Positions 55,796-64,000 of a stretch of 64,000 nt of DNA are shown here, in pieces. The stretch's first letter is position 1. The number at the start of each line of letters is the position of its first letter. Location: positions 154,214,023 to 154,278,022 of the forward strand of contig JAYESD010000005.1 of assembly GCA_036927565.1 (NCBI GenBank), given 5' to 3'. A model generated the notes under the pieces. The model was not told the DNA's origin, did no database searches, and saw only the letters and a list, made by a program, of their open reading frames with translations. The DNA comes from Tuctoria greenei. Taxonomy: Eukaryota; Streptophyta; Magnoliopsida; Poales; Poaceae. The translations under genes were made by a program, and so were the position numbers.

Positions 55796-55797
55796 AT

Positions 55798-57239
55798 TGT
55801 AAGGATCGAATGCCCAAGAGGGGGGGTGAATTGGGCTTCTTTTCAAAAATTAAAGCAATAAAACTTAATTACTAAAAGCCCAATTCCCTATGCAAACAAC
55901 CTATGCATTCAAGTGAATAGTAACTTTGCGGTATAAGAAATGCATAAGTGTAAGGGGAGAGGAAGAAAGCGCAAATCCCGAGGAGACACAAAGACACGGA
56001 GATTTATCCCGTGGTTCGGCAAGATCGTCAAGATCTTCCTACATCCATGTTGTGGCACCCACGAAAGGGTATAGCCACTCCCAAGTCACCGAGACCAGGA
56101 TCTTCACTATACTTCTCCGTTCGCCAACCTCGGCAAGGTGGAGCTCAAGCCTTGTACAAGTTGGATCCTCCGGGCTTCCACAACCTTCTTGGTAAGCTCC
56201 GGAAAGTTCTCTCCAATACAATCACCAAGGGACAATCCCTTACAGCTCTCACTACACTAGAGACTCCAATCACCAAGAATGGAATCACACAAGCACTATC
56301 TCTAGCAAGTTCTAGCCTATATCTTGGTGTGTAAGTGGTGTAGATGATGTAGAAGTGTTGGCTCAACGTCTTGAATGCTTGAGAATGTGTAGAGTAGCTT
56401 TGGTTGTCAAGACTTGTCGAATAGACTGGTTGAAGTGGTATAAATAGCCAGCCTCCATGAAATAGCCGTTAGAAAAGTAGGCTGACATCACTGTTCTGCG
56501 AACACCGGATGATCCGATGCTCTCCCTTCAGTTATCATCGGTCGAATCCAAATTAGCTGATGTCACTATGTCAGATATGACCGTTGTTAGACCAATGTTA
56601 CACTTGCCTTCTCATTGGATGATCCGGTGGCACTTCATCCAGAATTGGTTCAGAATTGATGCTTACTGGAGTGATCAATCGATGTGTTTATAGTTGTACA
56701 TCGGATGGTCCGGTGTTACACTTGGTCCAGGGATATTGCTTACTGTACTGATGGACCAATGTAACATTCCCTTCATCATCGGATGATCCGGTGAGTACTT
56801 AGTTCTGAGGTCTTCTTCTTCTGCTAAACCAACTCGACCAATGTGTTGCTTTCTGGAAACATCGGTTGATACGGTGAGTTGATTTTGTTTGCTTCGAGTT
56901 GTTCAAAGTGATTCTTTTGGAATTTGCTCGATTGACCTCTTAGACATTGGTTGGAAATATTCTTCTGATGATTATCAAGCATTGAGTGCTGTCAATTTTG
57001 GTTGAATAATTTGGACATATGAGCTTTTACTTCTAATCTTCATAAACATTGATTGATCTCATAGAATGATTGTTTAGGGGTCTCCAATTATATCCAATGA
57101 GCAGTAGATGATATTCATATAGATTTCATTTGATTGTGATGAGTGATATGGGAGACCTTGCATCCACAAATTCATTAGTAAAATCCAATGGTTGTCATTA
57201 ATCACCAAAACCATACCTCATGGGGTCTAGATGCTTTCA
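55798..57239 (-). repeat. SIRE-B 5' LTR, copy 2
   Basis: It is 1442 bp, the same length as the 3' LTR at 17251-18692, without the micro-inversion of copy 1. A TATA-like box is at 56438-56445 and the palindrome array at about 56507-56875. CTCAC and Cop-D sequence follow at 57240. Confidence 0.93.
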
Positions 57240-60200
57240 CTCACGCCGTGCCAACCTCCACCCGCATTTGCTCGACCATCAGTTCGCCCCACCTTGCGAT
57301 GCTGGAGCCCACCCCGCACCGCTGGCCTCTCCCACCGTGAGTGCTGCCTAGCCTCCATGGTTCCCGATGACACCAATTAAACAGTGCCACACCTCGCTTC
57401 CTCGCGTGGGTCTGTCCTCCATGGTTGCCATGAGATCTATGCCATTTGTCATCTTTGACGCCTCATGATTCGCCACCGCCACCATAAAGGCCACCGCTGT
57501 GAGAACCGGGGCGCACCGCTGCCATGGCCACGATCCACACGAAGCTCGTGTGCACATAGGAGGAGATTCATAGGTTGGAGAAGTAGCTGGCCGCCGCAAC
57601 CTCCTTGATCGCTTCGATGGCCCTCGACACCCCCCTCCGGTTGTCGTCAGCCTACAAACCGTCAAGCTGCCACCATTCTTGGACATGGCCAACCCCTCTT
57701 CCTCTGCACATGTGGCTGACTTGGCTGCACCCCTAGCTGCACACCATACACTGCCGCATGTCGACCTGTGGACACATGCGTTCACCACTGACGATGCCGA
57801 TGTGGGTGATGCAGTCATTGATCTGGATACCGCCATCGATCTTACCGCCACCGTAGCATGCTCTTCAACCACCTTGACTCTTTACGACTCCGGGCACTAG
57901 CTACGTCCACTTTCTACGGCTGCCTCCGAGGGTCCAACCTCGCATCCACATGGCGTTTGTTGCCCTTCTGCCTCACCCGGTGCTCCTGACAGCTTCGATT
58001 TGGTATTCGCCACTGCCTCAAGCATGATGGTTGTGGTGGTGGTGTCGTCTATACTGGCTGGGACAGCGCCCCTTGGCTAAGACCCTACAACTCTCGTGGA
58101 TCTGCCAGATCCCCATGGGACCTGGCCCGTTTCCGGGTACTTGGATACCACGCCCATCGCTTCCCCAACAGGAGCTCTTGGCCACCCCGCCTTTTAGCAG
58201 GCCCAATTGCCTCCCTGCACACTCCTTTCTTACAGTGCACCCTCAGCTACCTCCATAGGTGCCTTATTGGGTGGTTAACTCGGGTGCTTCCTACCACACC
58301 ACACCAAATGCTTACCTACTCTCATGTTCTCACCCTCCTCACCCTTCTTACCCTACTTCTGTTGTTGTTGGAAATGGATCGTTTCTATTAGTCACCTCAG
58401 TAAGTGATTCATTCCTTCCCGGTGCCTTTTGTCTTTAGAACATTATTGTTGCCTCTGAAATCATCAATAACCTTCTTTCTATTTGTCAATTCACCGTTGA
58501 AAACAGGTGCTCTATGAAGTTTTACCCTTTTGGCTTGTCTGTGACAGATCATGCCACCCGACGTTTTATCCTTCATTGTGATAGCTCGGGGCCTCTGTAC
58601 ACCCTGCAGCTTCCTACCTCCTCTTCGTCCCTCTGTAGGCTCTAGCACCACCGACTCAGCCATCCTAGTCATGATGCCCTGTGTAAGATGTCTAGTAGTT
58701 CAGTCATTTCGTGTAATAGGGACACCTAGGAGTCTCTCTACCACACCTATATGTTAGGTCGCCATGTTCGGCATTTTTTTAGTTCGGACTCTCATGTTGT
58801 GCATGCCTTTGATCCCATACACTGTGATCAATGGACTTCTCCTCTCCTCAACGTGTCGGGTTACAAGTACTACCCGGTGGTACCTGGTGACTTATCTCAC
58901 TACTCTTCGACCTTTCCCTTGCGCCTAAAGTCTGAGATGTTCATCATGTTGTCTCATTTCTTTGCTTGGGTCTCCACTTAGTTTTGTCGCACCATCAGAG
59001 CCATCCAGTGCGACAATAGACATGACATTGATAAGTCCACACTCCATGACTTCCTCCTCTCCCACAGTGTTCAGCTGCACATGCTTTCCCTTACACCTCT
59101 CCACAGAATGGCAAGGTCGAGCGCATGATTGACACCACCAACAATATCATTTGCTCCCTGCTGTTCTAGGCCTTAGTCCCTACATAGTTCTGGGTTGATG
59201 ATCTACACACTACCACCTACCTCCTTAATCACCTTCCATCTAACGTGACTAGTGCTCTCACCTGTCACTCTGCCTTGTTTGACAACAATCCCACCTACCA
59301 CCATCTTGGAATCTTTGGTTGCGCTTGCTACCCTAACTTCTCTGCCGCAGCTCCTCATAAGCTTGTGGCCTGCTTGATTTCATGTGCCTTTATTGGTACT
59401 CCTTTGACCACAAGGAGTACCAGTGTTTTGATCTTACCATCCACTGTATCTTGATATCTCGACACATTGTCTTCAATGAGTCCTCCTTCCCCTTCTCCAC
59501 CTCTTCCCCCGACACTTCTACCGAGTTGGATTCTCTTTTTGCTACTGATGTCGAGGCTGCCCCTATACAACCGTCTCTTTGTGTTCCTCCTACAAGTTTC
59601 TCCACTTCCACGTTGTACGCGGTCTTAGTGTCCCCTGCTGCTCCGCATGTAGCACTAGCCACCCCTATCGCACCACCCGTGGCTCCGACGGTCCCGACGC
59701 CTCCCGTCAAGCCACACGTGGCCCTGACGGTCCTGGTGCATCTCGTTGCACCACCCATGGACCTAGGGCCTCCCTCTGTGCCACCCATGGCCCTTGCACT
59801 TCTCGCCATGTCACATATGGCCCTGGTGCCTCATGCTGCACCAAGTGTGGCCCAGGCGTCCCCAACGTTTCCTGTTGTGACACGAGTAGCCCCGATGTTC
59901 CTGTCGCCACCTCCCGCACCACACTCAATCCCAACGTCCTGAGTGCCTCCTATTCCACTAGGCGTGGTCCTGCCTTCCTTGACACCTCCTGCTACACCAT
60001 GTGCGACCCCGACGCATCGCTTCGTTGGTCCTGTGCATGTCTATCAGTGATGTGCGTGGGCTGATGCACCAGCATGCTCTCGCATGGAGACCCAGGTGTG
60101 CTATACTCCGCTCCTTCACCGGGATCCACGTCACGTCCACACGATGGTAGCTCGGCGGGATGTCAGGTTCCATCAGCCCGTTGAGCACTTCTCCCGCATC

Positions 60201-61751
60201 GTCCTCTCGCAGAAATCTTTGCTTACTACTTCTTCACCAATATTGCATGTACCATCCCCCATCTATAGCACCTTCGTCGATCCTCACTGGTGTCATGCTA
60301 TGGAGGAGGAGTACGCGGTTCTGCTTGCCAACCAAACCTGGAATATGGTGCCACATCCCAACCATGGCAAAGTTGTGACTGACAAGTGGGTGTTAATGCA
60401 CAAGAAGAAGGTAGATGGATCTCTAGATTTGTACAAGGCTTGGTGGGTCCTTCAGGGTTTCACTTATTGCCCCATAGTATACTATGACGAGACCATCAAC
60501 CCGATGGTGAAACCGGGCCTTATACGCACTGTTCTCTTGCTAGCTCTCTCGTGGTCTTGGCTTGTTCGTCAGCTGAACATTTAGAATGCCTCCTCCAGAG
60601 CACTGTGATAGAGATAGTGTACTACAGTCATCTGATAGGGTTCATGGATTTAGCACATCCAAACACGGTCTGCAAGCTGAACAAGTCCTTGTGTGGTTTG
60701 AAGCAGGCACCCCGAGCTTGGTACAATTGGTTTGCCTCCTTCTTGGTCTCGCTGGGTTTTGCATAGGCCAAGTCAAATACCTTGCCCTTTGTCTATCAAT
60801 GTGAGAGTGACACTGAGTACCTCCTCCTCTACGTCAATGACATTGCCCTTATGGTGTCTAGTCAGACTCTCCTACAGCGCACCATCGCAACCTTGTAGTG
60901 GGAGTTTGCTATGAAGGACTTGGACTGGCTTTACCACTTCTTGCATACTGCAGTCGAGCACTGACACAATGGCATGTTCCTTCAGCAGCAACAACACTTT
61001 GTAGAGATACTTGAGAGGGTGGGCATGGCTGATTGCAAGCGTGCACTACTCATGTGGAAACCTAAGCCAAGGTTTCCTTAGCTTATGGGGCTCCTCTCTC
61101 AAGCTTTGTAGGTGCCCTCCAGTACCTCACCTTCACCAAGCTGGATGTATTCTACGATGTTTAGCAAGTGTGCCGCCACATGCATGATTCATAGGAGCCG
61201 CACCTCACAGTTGTGAAGCGGATCCTTCGGTACCTTCGGGGCACTTTCGACTACAACCTTCTTCTCCGACATGACTTGACATCCGAGCTGGTTGTCTACA
61301 CCGACGTTAACTGGGTGGTCTCTTGGACATGCATAGGTCCACCTCTAGCTACACCGTTTTTCTGGTTGGCAACCTCAGCTCCTGATCGTCAAAGCGGCAA
61401 CATGTAATCTCCCACTCGAGTGCTGAGGTCGAGTACCACGCTGTGGCTAACGGTGTTGCTGAGGCTTCCTGGCTGCGATAGTTGCTCTATGAACTCCACA
61501 TTCCCTCACCCTGAGCACGTTGGTCTAATACAAGAACGTAAGTAGTGTCTACCTCTACACCAACCCCATCCAACACCAGGGCACGAAGCATGTGGAGATC
61601 AAGCTCCGCTTCATTTGTGAGTGTGTCACCCTCGACGATGTTCGAGTTCTCCACGTTCCCACGACATCACAGTTTGTCGAATTCTTCATGTAGGGCCTTA
61701 CTTCATTGCTTTCTTCTGAGCTTAGGTCCAATCTCAACATCTACCGTGGCT
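57240..61751 (+). pseudogene. Cop-D gag-pol remnant, second copy and unique 3' part
   Basis: 57240-59660 repeats 46320-48739, including the Asp-to-Asn protease change, which therefore predates duplication. From 59661 the element is single copy. A Pro/Ala/Thr-rich linker (59661-60060) precedes RT, with WCHAMEEEYAVLLANQTWNMV at 60292-60355, LCGLKQAPRAWYNW at 60690-60732 and YVNDIAL at about 60829-60850 (YVDD changed to YVND). RNase H remnants are VVYTDVNW near 61290-61315 and SSAEVEY-like sequence near 61420-61440; TKHVEI and the block VRVLHVPTTSQF (61640-61678) end the gene near LNIYRG at 61752. Many stops; dead. Confidence 0.82.
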
Positions 61752-61930
61752 AGATGTTGCGACTGTCGAGGGGGGGGGGTGGGTGGTTGGACTATGTATT
61801 ATATGTGACTGTGTGTGTTATTGGACTTGGCCAATATATCGAGCGCCATAGGGATATATATACCCTTGTTTTCCTGTCAATGCAATTCACTCCATTGTAT
61901 TCCCTCCAATAACTTTGACACTATTCACTG
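61752..61930 (+). other. Probable polypurine tract and 3' LTR remnant of Cop-D
   Basis: GTCGAGGGGGGGGGGTGGG at 61766-61784 follows the pol end and looks like a polypurine tract. The next ~145 bp (with a TATATATA at about 61854-61862) could be a 3' LTR remnant, but no partner LTR was found, so its ends are not defined. Confidence 0.45.
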
Positions 61931-61934
61931 CCTC

Positions 61935-62935
61935 CACAAGGTCACTTTTAAATGGGATCTCGGATAAACCAATCCATCACAGAAAGGGGGCTCAAACAAG
62001 GGGATCCGTTATTACCCATGCTATTCATTTGAGTAATAGACTACTTACAGAGGATTCTCAAAATGGAAAATACAAGGAGAATCTTTAAGTCGGTATCACA
62101 CAAAATAATGACAGGAAACATTTCTATGTATGCCGATGATGCAACCATCATAATCCAACCTTTCGAAGATCAGCTATTGGCACTAAAAAGAGTCCTTGAT
62201 GCCTTTGAAGAAGGGTCAGGACTAAAAATCAACTTGTGAAAGACTAAAATGTACCCAATCAACATCTCACAAGAAGACCTACATGCCTTAACACATTGCT
62301 TCCCAGGGAAATTGGGGAAATTCCCTTGCATGTATCTGGGTCTCTCGCTCCACATCAAGAGTCTTAGAAAAAAGAAGTATCAACCTTTGATTGAATGCTT
62401 GGCAGGCAAATTATGAAGATGGAGTGGCAAGATCATGACTAAAGTTGGGAGGATAACATTGGTTAAATAAGTGTTGACAACCACAATTATATATTTTATC
62501 ATGGTACTAACCCTAACAAAATGGACAGCCAAAAAATTGATGCGATGAGAAGAGACTTTATTTGGACAGGGGAGTATGAGGATGAAAATAGGATAAGACC
62601 ATGCCTTGTCAATTGGTAAATGTTTTGCAAGCCAAAAGATTTGGGAGGATTGTGAGTGCTGAATTTAGAAAAAAATTGGTATAGTGCAGAGACTGAGGTG
62701 GCAATGGAAAACATGGACCAATGAGAATAAATCATGGGAAGGTGCTACGCTACCTCACACAGAAAAGGAAAGGGCAATAATTCAAGCGTCGGTCGAAATA
62801 ACAATAGGGAATGGAAAAAAAACCCTATTTTGGCAAGATGGATGGAACAGTGATGTAGCTTTCAAAGACCTTGCCCTAGACTTCTACAAATTAGCCAGAT
62901 TCAAGATTAGGACAGTGGCTAGAGAATTATAAAAC
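61935..62935 (+). pseudogene. LINE (L1-type) reverse transcriptase, 5'-truncated fragment
   Basis: This is a non-LTR reverse transcriptase in broken plus-strand frames. GLKQGDPLLPMLFI lies at about 61988-62030, the catalytic YADDATIII at about 62126-62152, GLKINL near 62218-62235, MYLGLSLHIKS near 62331-62362 and KVGRITLVK near 62442-62466. A C-terminal segment SVEITIGNGKKTLFWQDGW at 62790-62850 matches the zf-RVT region that follows RT in plant L1 elements. The order and motifs are those of plant L1 LINEs. Stops occur throughout, and the endonuclease end is missing. No poly-A tail or target duplication was identified. Confidence 0.8.
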
Positions 62936-63536
62936 TAAAACTAGGTGAGATCTTTGAGACAACTCACAGAACCACAACAATGCCTACAACTGGTGCAAGT
63001 ATGGAACCTGCTTCCAGGTAGAGAGCTTATCTTAGAGATTTCATCCAACCTTCTGCCGTAGCCCTAGCCACAAACGTACCCCAAGTCATGCCCTCCCTCC
63101 TCAGTTGTTTGCTAGCGTGCACCCTGGTGACAGTCGTTATATACCAATTTTGATAATCGATATAACTCAATTATGTGAAGGAATAAATATTTCTTACATC
63201 ACCTTTATATTTAACATAGTTCCACTTGTACTTGGAAAAATAGTACATGCAGGTATTTTATTGCATAAATGAGGAAGAATGAGAGGACTAATCCTAAAAA
63301 GTGATAGCTCGACCAATCATGCGATGACATGTGGCCTCACATGGATCCATGAACTCATTCCCAGGCGTATCCGAGGAAATCCAATGTAAATTCAAGCGGG
63401 GATGAGGTCAGGGCCGACCAGACAATGACCTGGAGGAAGCACAAGCTAACGGGCGCCAAGACTGTGAGACCTATGTGTGATAAATACATTGGCTTTGACG
63501 ATAAAAGTTTTGAATATTGCCAAAACATCTTTTTTC
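62936..63536. other. No gene recognised
   Basis: This unassigned stretch follows the LINE fragment. I see no coding frame, terminal repeat or RNA gene in it. Confidence 0.5.
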
Positions 63537-63870
63537 AACAAGGTCCGACTCTAGGTCCAAGCTCCAGCAAGGACCGATGATAGCTCTGACTTTTTTTGGG
63601 TAGCTCTGGCAAGGTCTGACGTAAGGTCCAACTTACTTTTTCTAGGTCCGACATGTTTTGGCTAGGTTCGACTTGCTATGGCTAGGTCCAACATGTTTTT
63701 GCTAAGTCAAGCGCAAGGTTCGACTAGCTTTGGTTATCTCCGACGCTAGGTCCGACTAGCTTTGATAAGCTCTGGCGCTAGGTCCGACTAGCTTTGGTTA
63801 GCTCCAGCTCTAGGTTCTGCTAGATTTGGTAAGCTCCGGTTCAAGGTCCGGTTAGCTTTGGCAAGGACCG
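63537..63870. repeat. Degenerate tandem array with GGTCCGACTAGC core
   Basis: Roughly ten units contain GGTCCGACTAGCTTTGG or variants. The best-preserved ones (63740-63830) repeat at about 32 bp. The array contains TCCGAC and CTAG words related to the palindromes elsewhere in the window. It may belong to an LTR or leader of an element extending beyond the window. Confidence 0.65.
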
Positions 63871-64000
63871 ATGCTAGATTGCAATGGTTCTGCTTTCACC
63901 TTGAAATGTTTCAAACTTGCTTTACACTTATAGAATGTTTGCTTAGTATTCTTTTACTAAGTTTTTGGTGTGTTTTGGTGGTAATGGCTGATATCATTTT

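Larger units (their letters stand above)
48740..59660. repeat. Tandem duplication, copy 2 (10.9 kb)
   Basis: Copy 1 is 23093-48739 (interrupted by SIRE-A); copy 2 is 48740-59660. At 48738-48740 Cop-D sequence GCACTAGCC joins SIRE-B sequence CCGGATGG, sharing CC. At 59660 the same GCACTAGCC continues normally into Cop-D. Subtracting SIRE-A and the small deletions, the copies have matching length and order. Confidence 0.92.

Overview
This window is plant nuclear DNA, most likely from a large grass genome. It is built almost entirely of nested transposable elements. I see no intact host gene, no rRNA or tRNA gene and nothing bacterial. The evidence is: Ty1/copia elements of SIRE/Maximus type (LTRs beginning TGAATGTAGG or TGTAAGGATC, initiator-Met tRNA primer sites, a third gene after pol), Ty3/gypsy elements with roughly 3-kb LTRs, a CACTA (En/Spm) transposon, two hAT-like non-autonomous elements, a LINE fragment and a gag-only LTR element. 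The species cannot be fixed from sequence alone.

Layout. 1-7609: Ty3/gypsy element Gyp1, minus strand and broken; its 5' LTR is 4689-7609. 7610-12396: right part of a CACTA transposon (TNP2 C-terminus, second CACTA gene, right terminal repeat). 12397-12664: internal leader of a second gypsy element, Gyp2, followed by its LTR from 12665 to about 15935 or further. 15936-17250: old repeat-like DNA, ending in the 5' flank of an old plus-strand copia element (Cop-D). 17251-46319: element SIRE-B (minus strand, TSD CTCAC) inserted in Cop-D. It carries two hAT-like insertions and is split by SIRE-A (27227-43609, minus strand, TSD ATGAT). SIRE-A is in turn split by a plus-strand gag-only element, TR-GAG (29391-33963, TSD CCGAG). 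46320-48739: Cop-D, first copy. 48740-59660: a second copy of the SIRE-B-to-Cop-D segment, produced by a tandem duplication of about 10.9 kb. 59661-61751: the rest of Cop-D. About 61935-62935: LINE reverse transcriptase fragment. 63537-63870: a degenerate tandem array.

Inferred order of events: Cop-D inserted; SIRE-B inserted into it; a hAT-like element entered SIRE-B pol; the segment duplicated in tandem; copy 1 suffered deletions and a micro-inversion; SIRE-A inserted into copy 1; TR-GAG inserted into SIRE-A. SIRE-A has the best-preserved coding capacity, with a pol of 1078 codons without a stop.

Most interesting signal: SIRE-A and the unrelated gypsy element Gyp1 carry the same 12-bp palindrome (CGGACTAGTCCG and its CGGAC-WW-GTCCG variants). 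The copies lie mostly in pairs about 20 bp apart, in a cluster just upstream of the LTR TATA box, with one or two further pairs downstream. SIRE-A repeats the array inside the element between pol and its third gene, where a leader resembling a host-gene 5' UTR follows. SIRE-B has the same layout with a different but related motif (CGGAT-N-ATCCG). This suggests a shared, spacing-dependent protein-binding array that controls both the LTR promoter and an internal promoter for the third gene.
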